Assembly: GCA_963513935.1 (NCBI GenBank)
Contig: OY740774.1
Location: forward strand, 25,997,949 to 26,061,948
DNA length: 64,000 nt
Direction of reading: 5' to 3'
Origin: Aphrophora alni
Lineage: Eukaryota > Arthropoda > Insecta > Hemiptera > Aphrophoridae
Positions 1 through 9,599 of this stretch are shown here, in pieces. The translations under genes were made by a program, and so were the position numbers. Every line of letters begins with the position of its first letter. Position 1 is the first letter of the stretch. The notes under the pieces were generated by a model. That model was given only the letters and a program-made list of their open reading frames with translations. It was not told the DNA's origin and ran no database searches.

Positions 1-1102
1 CACCCTCTCACTCCAAAGCAAAACGTGTTATTTCTTATTTTTGATTTTACAATTACAGAAGATTTTAAAATCAAGAATAACGTGTATAATCGCAAAACAG
101 TTAACCTACATAACTTCAAGCGTGTTATAATAGTAGACTCTGGGTTTCATCTTCTTGATTTACATCTAAACAAGTATTCTCTCTTTAGTAATGGAATATA
201 TTCATAAAAGTAAAAACTGGTTGAGAGTAAAGAGTTTTCATAATATTTCAACCTACAGAGAGAATCAGTTAGAACAACTCTTTACGAATCTGATTACACA
301 TTTTAACACATATTTCAAAATAGCATTACGTCCCCGCAACACTCAAACCGGAAATAATACTATATAAGGATTTTTCTTGTTTTGTAAAGGCAAAAATCTT
401 TCAGTAATTATCGCCATAAAAAAAATTAAAGAAAAGGACAAAAAATGAACACCATAACCCTCGAACACTCCAATAGGGTGAAGATAGGAAAAGGTTAAGG
501 GTTTGTCAAGATAGACCTGATGGGAAAGGTGATAGAGAAAGAATACAAACAAAAAGTTGTAAACCCAGTTAGGATCTCTCGGGATTTCCACTCGTGTACT
601 GCATGAGGGTATGCTGCTTGAACACAATTATTGTGATTATTAACAACGTATCACATAATAAAGTTAAACATTGTTGTGATTATAAACAACGTGTCCATAA
701 TGAAGTTAGACATTATTGTGATTATAACTTAAGTATCCATAATAAAGTTGAAGTTTATGGAATATCCGACGTCGCATTACGGCGTAGTAAACGCATAGCT
801 AGGAAAGTAAATAAACGAGTTTCTCAAAAGCTAAGTGTTTCTTGTCTTCGCAAAACGTTAAATTTGAAAGTTTGATTCTTGTTGTTTCTCCCTTTGTCCT
901 TGTTTTAAGTGACGACCTTTGTTGGTAACTTTTTAGTGTTGTTTCATTGTTGTGTTGTGTAAATTGACCAAAGGCTCAAGAGTTACAGCACTCGTTTTTA
1001 ATTATTATAAAAATTTGTTTGTAGCAACAAGATATTTATACACGGGATGTTATTGTAACAATAAATCATGTATCCATAAAAACGATGGACATTAATGTGA
1101 TT
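1..1102. repeat. 1.1-kb direct repeat, left copy (cut by window edge)
   Basis: This stretch recurs at 5708-6809 with a constant offset of 5707 bases. I found no mismatch where I compared it, and the three open frames in each copy translate identically. The match runs off the left window edge, so the true unit may be longer. It stops after 'aatgtgatt'. The segment contains a family A repeat (376-613) and, at about 620-750 and 1030-1102, degenerate units of the 41-bp minisatellite that fills 6790-7875. It lacks TG...CA ends, a primer-binding site or a purine tract, so it is not an obvious LTR. The small frames at 25-207, 343-627 (-) and 594-875 have no recognisable domain. Confidence 0.9.
376..613 (+). 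repeat. Repeat family A, copy 1
   Basis: This is a member of the most frequent dispersed repeat of the window. Landmarks in order: a start like 'ttgtttaaaggcaaaaa', then 'cctctcggtcatcatcgcc', an A-rich stretch, 'aataaagactcctagc', 'cgaatac', 'gtcagggtcggaagagaac', 'gtcaagagagacctgatag', 'gggatctaac', 'gtagatccagctagggtc', 'tctcgggattgtcaag', 'cgtactcact' and an end near 'ctaagggtt'. This copy keeps the start, 'ccctcgaacactc', 'tttgtcaagatagacctgat' and 'ggatctctcggga'. The family has no shared open frame. Confidence 0.75.
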
Positions 1103-2493
1103 GGACATTAATGTACCACAATCATTAAAAAAACCCCATTCAAATGTAATGTTATTTTCATCTAAATTCTTTACTGGATCTAACATGTACTTTTAGAAAC
1201 AACTTAGCTGTTACAACCTAATATTTACACGTGAACCATCTTAACTGTATAAAGCATTAGTCCATTATAATCCCACTCCCTCACCTCACCAGTGTTTAGA
1301 GTTTTGTTCAAGAACAGTTTCGTCAATGGATCTCCGCAATAATACCCTTAAGCCCACCCAAATTCGTTCTCTTCGCTCAATACTTAACCCAACAAAGCCC
1401 AGTATACGGATATAATGACATCATCTCACGGACGCTGATCTTTTCCCTAATGTCTTTAGTTCTGCTCCCCCCCCCCCAAGTCACCCTGCTCTAAATTAAG
1501 CTTGATTATGAGTCTTTATTGACTCATTTAGGTAGAGTTTCTGAGTAGCTTTTGTGAAAGAAATGACATTTATTTCTCTCCTGCTTTGCGTATTGCCCAA
1601 TGCGGATGCTTTATACTATTTAAATAATAGACATTCTTGTAACTTATGTTTTAAATGTGTAACTTGAAATTATAAACAATTATGTTTCTTAATTTCTCGA
1701 AAGTCAATTTCAAAATAAATAAACAACGAATTTTTAAACGAATAATAAAATAATGGGAAAGAGAAACGTTTTTATATTATTTTTTCTTTTATGACTGCGT
1801 GGAATTTACGGTGCCTTTTATTTCGTCTTGTTATTATTGAGTGAATACACGTTGCAGTTCGATTTATCTAAACTTACGAATTTATAATTTTATTTTGGCC
1901 AATTTTTATTGTATAACAATAGGGAGGAAACATAATACTGATAATTTTAATTTTTTATATAATCGATGCTTTGACATATTATGATAAAAGGTATTTAAAA
2001 AGTTAACGAGAAAATATCAATTTCCCCTTTCCTCCTAAGTTGATGGAATGTATGTGTAAGGAATAATATTTTGGTTTTGTATAATAGGCGTAAAATTATT
2101 CAAACTATGTACATGAAAAATTTCATTGGACGATTGTTTTCGTTTAGAAATTAAAAAAAAAAAAAATCTGTTTTCCCCTTTCTAAATATAGAATATGTTT
2201 TTAATATTAAAATAAACAAAATGTTAGACCAATCACTTTATTAACTCTGAGTATTTAATGCCAGACACACAGCCAAAATGCATTACAAGGCTTCCTCTAG
2301 AAAACGCAACAAATTACGTTCACCTCTTGCATTATTTGATGAGAAAAACACAAAAGTATGTTGCAGAAACTTGTATCTGAAATATTCATGACTGTAGAAA
2401 CTTTTAATTGAACTTGTATAAAAGAAAACAAGATGAGGACATTTTTTACAACGGTTTCAAGCAAAGTTGATCAGTAGTACGAAAAAGTTAAAC
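1103..2493. other. No gene seen; AT-rich with a C-rich patch
   Basis: After the repeat boundary the sequence repeats 'ggacattaatgt' once, then becomes unique. A patch at 1265-1480 is clearly richer in C than its surroundings and contains an 11-base C run. It holds a 29-codon open frame (ATG at about 1326, proline- and serine-containing) that I cannot assign. The rest is low-complexity A/T. Confidence 0.6.
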
Positions 2494-2506
2494 TTTCAAC
2501 GCATTA

Positions 2507-2740
2507 GATAGAATAAAACTCGAACACAAGATCTCACGAAAATTACGTTTAGTTAATCAAACGTGTTTCAAAGACAAAGTCTCCATACCCAGTGATCCAT
2601 GAGCTACAAAAACTAACTGAAGTATCACTGCGGACGGCGACTTTGTTGTTGAACTGCGTTTGATTAAGTAAACGTAATTTTTGTGAGATCTTGTGTTCGA
2701 GTTTTATAATATCTCACAAGTCAAGCTCAATATTTATTTA
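2507..2740. repeat. Foldback element flanked by 13-bp direct repeats
   Basis: Bases 2515-2572 and 2655-2705 are imperfect inverted arms; the outer part ('aaaactcgaacacaagatct') is matched exactly by the reverse complement at the right end. The flanks 2494-2506 and 2741-2753 both read 'tttcaacgcatta', which looks like a target-site duplication. The size and structure suggest a non-autonomous foldback or MITE-like element. A diverged relative of the right arm lies at about 11875-11960. Confidence 0.6.
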
Positions 2741-2904
2741 TTTCAACGCATTATATAATTTAATTTAAAATCCACAAATTATGTGTGCTGCTAAAGGTTA
2801 CAGATTAAATTAAAATATTATTCAAAGTGTTCATAAAATATTGCAAAGTCGTTTCAAATGAAAAATAATGATCCTTATGTAAAATAAACAAGACTAAAGA
2901 AGTT

Positions 2905-3360
2905 GAAGTCACTATCAGTGTATTTACCCAGTCCCATCATTCAGTGTAATACAAAACATAGGTTCCATGTGTAATGGACCAAGATAAGGTCTTTTAGAAA
3001 ATGATAAATTGTATTGATAGATCAAGAGGTCTTACACAGTGTGGGTACAGGTTTCATGATTCCAGTATTTGTGAATAATACTACTGTTGAAACGTTGGTT
3101 AGGCGCAAACGAACCTGTATTAGAAAATATCTACTCGCTTCGTCTCGGGCTGTACATATGTGAAGTAGCCGTCACTCGAAACTCTCAGTCGTGTCGGATA
3201 TCGCAACTATACAAATAACATATTTTCTTTGGAGGTCAGGATTCGAAATTACATTTATGACAATAACTTTGTTATTTCTCATCGTAGAGAGGTGTAATTG
3301 ATATCACTGTTAACAGAATTTTACAGGAGCTGGCAATTCGATAATATATTGTAGAAACTT
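2905..3360. repeat. Repeat family B, copy 1
   Basis: Landmarks are 'ctactcgcttcgtctcggg', 'gctgtacatatgtga', 'gtcgtgtcgg', 'ggaggtcaggattcgaaatt', 'acatttatgacaataactttg' and 'catcgtagagaggtg'. The same blocks in the same order occur near 20.7-21.1, 35.3-35.9 and 49.4-49.6 kb. There is no open frame and I do not recognise the family. Confidence 0.6.
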
Positions 3361-3965
3361 GCATGTGTGTAGACAAAGTAAAATCTCGTTTTTTACAAAC
3401 CAACATTTCACCTACTAATAATAGTCCTATCGCAATAATCTAAGTACCATTGTCAAGCTAAGGAATTACCTGTACTTGCAAATTCTTATAACGAAACGAT
3501 CCTAAATCGCAATAAAAATAATTTAATAAATCGTTAAATTTGCTGTAGGTCAAAGGGTAACCAAGTTATCGACAAAATACAATTTCTTGACGATTGTCTA
3601 CAACAGTCAAAACTAGTCCATGGATGAATGGAGTACAAACAACATCAACCATTCTACACAGTTCCGCGAAATAAAAAAGAATAGTTTCAGTTTATTGCTT
3701 CGTAAAAACAAAAGGTTTTAAACATAATAAAATTTGTAAAAATGTCAGTGTATGTGTTTTTAGTTTAAATTGTTTTAAAGTTTTGAAATGTTATAGAATG
3801 ATAAAAATGTTTTTCACTTTTTAAATTCGTGTCGACTGTTGGAGCTGGGTTTCGGTTTAGACTAAGGATAGAGGTACTATCGTTTAGGTATCAGAAGGGC
3901 TTCGACAATATGCGTATTCAGTAGGAAATGACGTGGTAGGAATTTTGAAGAAAATTCGTCCCGAG
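3361..3965. other. No gene seen
   Basis: AT-rich sequence between repeat family B and the 86-bp array. I found no domain-bearing frame, RNA gene or terminal repeat in it. Confidence 0.5.
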
Positions 3966-4545
3966 GGGATCAGCCTTCAGAAAACGAAGGAGGTAGAATG
4001 AGTCGGGATCAGCCGACAAACCAATCGGATGTTTGGAACGTTCGTCCTGGAGGGATCAGCTTTCAGACAACGAAGGAGGTAGAATGAGTCGGGATCAGCC
4101 GACAGACCAATCGGATGTTTGCAACGTTCGTCCTGGAGGGATCAGCTTTCAGACAACGAAGGAGGAAGAATAAGTCGGGATCAGCCGTCAGACCAATCGG
4201 ATGTTTGCAACGTTCGTCCTGGAGGGATCAGCTTTCAGACAACGAAGGAGGAAGAATAAGTCGGGATCAGCCGACAAACCAATCGGATGTTTGCAACGTT
4301 CGTCCTGGAGGGATCAGCTTTCAGACAACGAAGGAGGAAGAATAAGTCGGGATCAGCCGACAGACCAATCGGATGTTTGCAACGTTCGTCCTGGAGGGAT
4401 CAGCTTTCAGACAACGAAGGAGGAAGAATAAGTCGGGATCAGCCGACAGACCAATCGGATGTTTGCAACGTTCGTCCTGGAGGGATCAGCCTTCAGACAA
4501 CGAACGGGGAAGTCCGTGCTCCCGGGATCAGCCGACAGACCACAG
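3966..4545 (+). repeat. 86-bp tandem array, six full units plus a degenerate one
   Basis: Units begin with 'gggatcagc' plus 'ttcag' at about 3967, 4053, 4139, 4225, 4311, 4397 and 4483. Each contains 'acaacgaaggagg', 'gggatcagccgaca', 'ccaatcggatgtttg' and 'aacgttcgtcctgg'. Units differ at only a few bases; the last degrades after 'cgaacgggg'. The base composition is much more GC-rich than the surroundings. Since 86 is not a multiple of three, successive units are read in shifted frames, which yields staggered copies of one peptide and a false long frame joined to the transposase. Confidence 0.95.
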
Positions 4546-4559
4546 AGGTAACGCTCGTC

Positions 4560-5568
4560 AGTAGTGGTTCAACCATCAGACAACAAACAGGGTATCAGCG
4601 TAATTTTCGTACCAAGTACGCTAAAGATCCTTCTAGTAGGTCTACAATTTATGAGTGGCATAGATGTTTTGTAGAAACAGGGTGCTCAGTGAAACGTAAG
4701 AAATCCTCAGGTCGTCCAAGCACATCTGACGAAGTAGTTGAGCAAGTGAGACAAAGTTTTGTCAACAGCTCTACGAAATCGACCCGGGGTGCATCTCGTG
4801 AGTTGAAAAGCCCACATACGACGGTTTGGCGTGTGATGAGAAAACGTTTACATTTGAAACCGTACCGATATTCGCTTTTACAAGCCATTAAAGACACTGA
4901 TAAGATCGCCCGTACTAACTTCTGTGTGGATATGTTAAATCGAGTGGATGATGATGAACATTTCTTGGACAACATAATCTTTTCTGACGAGTCAACTTTT
5001 CACTTAAGTGGCAAGGTTAACACACATAACTGTAGGATTTGCGGCAGTGAAAATCCACATGAAACATTGCAACATGTTCGTGATAGCCCTAAAATGAACG
5101 TTTTTTCTGCGTTGAGCAAGAGGAAAATGTACGGTCCCTTTTTTCCCAAGAGATAACCATCAAGGGGATGGTGTACCTTGATATGTTGCAACAATTTTTG
5201 ATACCACAGATCGATGAGGACGACCGAGAACGAAATGTTTACTTCATGCAAGATGGCGCACCACCACACTATCTGACTGACGTCCGGGATTTTCTCAATT
5301 ACCACTTTCCAGATGAATGGATTGGCTTGGCCTTGCTGCGCCAATTGCATGCCCCCCCCGTTCCCCAGACCTGACAACGGTAGATTTTTTCTTCTGGGGT
5401 TTCATAAAAGATATGGTGTGCGTACCTCCTTTGCCGGCCACTCTACCTGAACTTTACGCTGCCGCTTAGCAAGTTACACCTGAAATGCTAGTGAGAGTCT
5501 GGGAAGAAATCGACTACCGATGGGATATCTGCAGGATAACCAACGGAAGCCACATAGAACATCTTTAG
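4560..5568 (+). pseudogene. DUF4817/DDE_3 (IS630-Tc1-mariner superfamily) transposase, frameshifted
   Basis: The family encodes cut-and-paste transposases with an N-terminal helix-turn-helix and a DDE catalytic fold. From about 4590 I read GYQRNFRTKYAKDP and TIYEWHRCFVETGCSVKRKK (DUF4817-like helix-turn-helix), then TVWRVMRKRLHLKPYRY. The first catalytic Asp is in IIFSDESTFHLSGKVN, the second in VYFMQDGAPPHY, the third in PDLTTVDFFFWGF. The C-terminal tail YRWDICRITNGSHIEHL ends at the TAG at 5566-5568. The frame is broken near 5150 (after YGPFF) and again near 5340, and an in-frame TAG follows LYAAA at about 5466, so it is inactive. Its N-terminus runs without a stop into the 86-bp array, so the original start is unclear. 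The catalytic residues survive, suggesting moderate age. Confidence 0.9.
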
Positions 5569-5662
5569 TTTGAGGTAAAAAAACTTGAAGTGTTTTCCTT
5601 TAAAACAACATTAAAACCAGCTCTGTACCTTGTTTCATTAAATTTATATGAATTTTCAAAGT

Positions 5663-5690
5663 TGTAAAGTCCTTTTTGAAACACCGTGTA
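5663..5690. repeat. Candidate right terminal repeat of the DUF4817 transposon
   Basis: About 100 bases after the transposase stop the sequence reads 'aagtcctttttgaaacaccg' and ends in 'gtgta'. Ends of this kind close many Tc1/mariner-group elements. I do not see the matching left end ('tacacggtgtttc'), so the left end appears lost or replaced by the 86-bp array. Confidence 0.4.
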
Positions 5691-5707
5691 TTTAAGCAAT
5701 GAAGTGT

Positions 5708-6809
5708 CACCCTCTCACTCCAAAGCAAAACGTGTTATTTCTTATTTTTGATTTTACAATTACAGAAGATTTTAAAATCAAGAATAACGTGTATAATCGC
5801 AAAACAGTTAACCTACATAACTTCAAGCGTGTTATAATAGTAGACTCTGGGTTTCATCTTCTTGATTTACATCTAAACAAGTATTCTCTCTTTAGTAATG
5901 GAATATATTCATAAAAGTAAAAACTGGTTGAGAGTAAAGAGTTTTCATAATATTTCAACCTACAGAGAGAATCAGTTAGAACAACTCTTTACGAATCTGA
6001 TTACACATTTTAACACATATTTCAAAATAGCATTACGTCCCCGCAACACTCAAACCGGAAATAATACTATATAAGGATTTTTCTTGTTTTGTAAAGGCAA
6101 AAATCTTTCAGTAATTATCGCCATAAAAAAAATTAAAGAAAAGGACAAAAAATGAACACCATAACCCTCGAACACTCCAATAGGGTGAAGATAGGAAAAG
6201 GTTAAGGGTTTGTCAAGATAGACCTGATGGGAAAGGTGATAGAGAAAGAATACAAACAAAAAGTTGTAAACCCAGTTAGGATCTCTCGGGATTTCCACTC
6301 GTGTACTGCATGAGGGTATGCTGCTTGAACACAATTATTGTGATTATTAACAACGTATCACATAATAAAGTTAAACATTGTTGTGATTATAAACAACGTG
6401 TCCATAATGAAGTTAGACATTATTGTGATTATAACTTAAGTATCCATAATAAAGTTGAAGTTTATGGAATATCCGACGTCGCATTACGGCGTAGTAAACG
6501 CATAGCTAGGAAAGTAAATAAACGAGTTTCTCAAAAGCTAAGTGTTTCTTGTCTTCGCAAAACGTTAAATTTGAAAGTTTGATTCTTGTTGTTTCTCCCT
6601 TTGTCCTTGTTTTAAGTGACGACCTTTGTTGGTAACTTTTTAGTGTTGTTTCATTGTTGTGTTGTGTAAATTGACCAAAGGCTCAAGAGTTACAGCACTC
6701 GTTTTTAATTATTATAAAAATTTGTTTGTAGCAACAAGATATTTATACACGGGATGTTATTGTAACAATAAATCATGTATCCATAAAAACGATGGACATT
6801 AATGTGATT
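5708..6809. repeat. 1.1-kb direct repeat, right copy
   Basis: Second copy of bases 1-1102, starting just after the transposon remnant. Unlike the left copy it continues directly into the expanded 41-bp minisatellite. The boundary falls inside a minisatellite unit, so unequal exchange or slippage in the array is a natural cause of the difference. Confidence 0.9.
6083..6320 (+). repeat. Repeat family A, copy 2 (inside the 1.1-kb repeat)
   Basis: Exact counterpart of the copy at 376-613, carried by the duplication rather than by a separate insertion. Confidence 0.75.
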
Positions 6810-7875
6810 ATAAACCACCTATTCTTAAGAAAATGGACATTATCGTGATTTTAAACCACGTATCCGTAGTAAAATTGTGATTATAAACCACGTATCCGTA
6901 AAAAAAAATGGACATTATCGTGATTATAAACCACGTATCCGTAACAAATGGACATTATCGTGATTATAAACCACGTATCCGTAAAAAAATGGACATTATC
7001 GTGATTATAAACCACCCATTCTTAAAAAAATTGACATTATCGTGATTTTAAACCACGTATCCGTAGTAAAATTGTGATTATAAACCACGTATCCGTAAAA
7101 AAATGGATATTATCGTGATTATAAACCACGTATCCGTAAAAAATGGAAATTATCGCGATTTTAAACCACGTATCTGTAAAAAAAATGGACATTATCGTTA
7201 TTATAAACTACGTATCCGTAAAAAAATAGACATTATCGTGATTATAAACCACGTATCCGTAAAAAATGGAAATTATCACGATTTTAAACCACGTATCCGT
7301 AAAAAAAATGGACATTATCGTGATTATAAACCACGTATCCGTAAAAAAATGGACATTATCGTGATTATAAACCACGTATCCGTAAAAAATGGAAATTATC
7401 GCGATTTTAAACCACGTATCTGTAAAAAAAAAAATGGACATTATCGTTATTATAAACCACGTATCCGTAAAAAAATGGACATTATCGTGATTTTAAACCA
7501 CGTATCCGTAGTAAAATTGTGATTATAAACCACGTATCCGTAAAAAAATGGACATTATCGTGATTATAAACCACGTATCCGTAAAAAAATGGACATTATC
7601 GTGATTATAAACCACGTATCCGTAAAAAATGGAAATTATCGCGATTTTAAACCACGTATCTGTAAAAAAAATGGACATTATCGTTATTATAAACCACGTA
7701 TCCGTAAAAAAATAGACATTCTCGTGATTATAAACCACGTATCCGTAAAAAAATGGACATTATCGTGATTTTAAACCACGTATCTGTAAAAAAATGGACA
7801 TTATCGTGATTATAAACCACGTATCTGTAAATAGATTGAACATGGTTGTGATTATAAACCACTTATCCGTAAAAA
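6790..7875 (+). repeat. 41-bp minisatellite with higher-order structure
   Basis: About 25 units of 40-42 bp, each containing 'gacattatcgtgattataaa', 'ccacgtatccgt' and a 6-11 base A run. Variants recur in order: a 'ggaaattatcgcgatttt' unit followed by a 'ggacattatcgttatt' unit appears near 7144, 7388 and 7630, giving a higher-order period of about 243 bp (six units). A shortened 'gtagtaaaattgtgatt' unit recurs near 6880, 7060 and 7508. Open frames on both strands (7103-7522 +, 7208-7441 -, 7523-7738 -) are products of the repeat. Degenerate relatives lie at about 620-750 and 6330-6460. Confidence 0.95.
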
Positions 7876-8339
7876 TTGTATTCCTTAATGTATATGATTG
7901 ATTACATAATGAACTGTTTTTATTTGTCTAGTACATAGTGTTTAGTCAGTAATTAATCTTTTCATTTTACTGAGTAAACAAATGTCGATATTACTGACGC
8001 TTTCTAGACAATACTATTGATTTATAAATTCTAATGATTTGTCGTATGATTTTGTATATTTTATTTAAAGATGATAAATAAATAACTGAAGTGATCTCAT
8101 TAAACCATTCCAGTATGCCGCTGTTGTTACAATCTGTAGGTGAATTACACTCCAACGTCGTAATTATTTTCGTTCTTTTTTTATTTACACTCAACTGGGG
8201 TATACCCGTCCAAAGAAGGCACTTCTTGTTTTTACCTAATTACAAATGTAAGTTTACTCAAGTTTAGTATATATCTAGGTTAGACCTCAGGATAAATTAT
8301 TGCTTACATCCCACGTTCGTGCTTCAACTTCCTCGTACT
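7876..8339. other. No gene seen
   Basis: AT-rich spacer between the minisatellite and the 244-bp tandem pair. The 67-codon minus-strand frame at 7991-8194 has no recognisable domain. Confidence 0.5.
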
Positions 8340-8814
8340 GTGTAGTGGGGCTTTAGCGTCAATAGTATGATAAGTAGTCAAAGCGCGCTAGAATACCCTT
8401 CTACTGGCGGTGACACCCTATCACTTTCGAATTATCCCGAAGTGATTACAATGTCACGGTGAGTGCCTTTGATGTTCAGGACGTGACGTAAATTCTGAAT
8501 CACAATTGTATTAAATATTATTTCTTAGCAAGATGCTTATACTAGGCCTCTAACTCAGCGCACACTAGGAACATGGTCAGACCGTGTAGTGGGCGTTATA
8601 ATTATGATGATGATTAGTAGCCCAATCTCGTTGATGGTTATACTTTACTGGAGGTGATACCCTGTCGGTATGCAAGTATCCTGAAGTGATTACAACGTCA
8701 CGATGAATGACTCTGGTGTTCAGGTTTAGGCCGTGGGCGTAAACTCTGAACCACAATTATATTGGAATATTATTTTTTGTTATCATGATACATACTCTAG
8801 GCCTCTAACTCCGC
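8340..8814. repeat. Diverged tandem pair, about 244 bp per unit
   Basis: Copy one (8340-8583) and copy two (8584-8814) share, in order, 'gtgtagtggg', 'tttactgg.ggtga.accct', 'gaagtgattacaa', 'gtcacg', 'tgttcagg', 'ctgaa.cacaatt', 'tattattt' and 'taggcctctaactc'. They differ by many substitutions and small indels, so the duplication is old. I do not recognise the sequence. Confidence 0.75.
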
Positions 8815-9117
8815 AATTTTACTAATGCTTAAGAATTAATAAGATAAATCTATATTAATTTTTTTTTAATTTCATTTATTTATTTTTCTAATTATAACAA
8901 TAAATCTTGAAGATTTTTTTTTACCTCTAATTTGTTTTTAAGAAACTTATAATATATTATGCATAAATATCAAAGAACAATTTCTTGATTTTGTTATATT
9001 TTATGTTCATTAGGCATGAGCGTACATATTGATATTATAAAATAGGGTCATCCAATAATGTAAAGAAAGATATTATAGCCCTCCTCATTGCATTCTCGAT
9101 CGTGTAGTAGTATAATT
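8815..9117. other. No gene seen; very AT-rich
   Basis: Low-complexity A/T sequence without a terminal repeat or domain-bearing frame. Confidence 0.5.
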
Positions 9118-9340
9118 TGTTATTTTTCAAAGGCGAAAAATTTCGCGTTCATCATAGACTTAAAAAAATGAGTAAAGAATTAAAAATAAATTAACCTAAC
9201 TCTTGAATAGTATCTGGGTCGGAAGAGAACAAAAGTTCGTCAAGAGAAACCTGCAAGGAAAGATGAAACAGAGTGGTCTAACTTAAGACAACATGAAAAA
9301 AGATCCAGCTAGGGTTGATCCTCGGTGAGCAATGAGGGAC
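9118..9340 (+). repeat. Repeat family A, copy 3
   Basis: Landmarks present: 'aaaggcgaaaaattt', 'gttcatcat', 'gggtcggaagagaacaa', 'gtcaagagaaacctg' and 'gatccagctagggt'. The A-rich stretch is expanded relative to other copies. Confidence 0.75.
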
Positions 9341-9524
9341 ATTTGAGTCTAGAACAATTGTTCGACAATTTAATTAAACTGAATTCCCTACCACATTATA
9401 GTGTAATGCGTGCTAGGTTAAATTAAGGGTGGTTGTGCAAATTAGGGTATAAGGTTAAAAAGAGACAGAGACACTCCACGCGGCTGATGCGCTGACATAA
9501 TACGACGATTTTGTATGTAAACTA

Positions 9525-9590
9525 AGCTCCTGTTGGTCTAGTAGTCTTTTGTGCAGAGTTCCTGGTTCGATCCTCGTGGGAGCTTATAAA
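9525..9590 (+). repeat. tRNA-like segment with pol III A and B boxes (SINE head candidate)
   Basis: The segment has an A box ('tggtctagtag', 9534-9544) and a B box ('ggttcgatcc', 9564-9573). Its ends could pair as an acceptor stem ('aagctcc' with 'gggagctt'). Only about 19 bases separate the boxes, too few for a normal anticodon arm, so this is not a functional tRNA gene. Such a shortened tRNA-like head is typical of tRNA-derived SINEs. The body would lie to the right (to about 9720), but I cannot see a clear 3' end or target duplication. Confidence 0.5.
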
Positions 9591-9599
9591 AGTGGCGTG

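Noticed and set aside
4115..4564. Series of ~76-residue frames starting MFATFVLEGSAF
   Set aside because: They are the same tandem unit read in staggered frames; nothing indicates translation.
1..6809. The 1.1-kb direct repeats as LTRs of a retrotransposon
   Set aside because: No TG/CA ends, primer-binding site, purine tract or retroviral-type proteins; the interior is a DNA transposon and a tandem array.
7103..7738. Overlapping open frames on both strands with repeated peptide words
   Set aside because: They follow entirely from the 41-bp minisatellite and change frame with A-run length; no start or domain supports a protein.
6790..7875. CRISPR-like array
   Set aside because: The units are contiguous variants of one sequence with no unique spacers, in a eukaryotic setting without cas genes.
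9525..9590. Functional tRNA gene
   Set aside because: The anticodon arm is missing; A and B boxes are too close.
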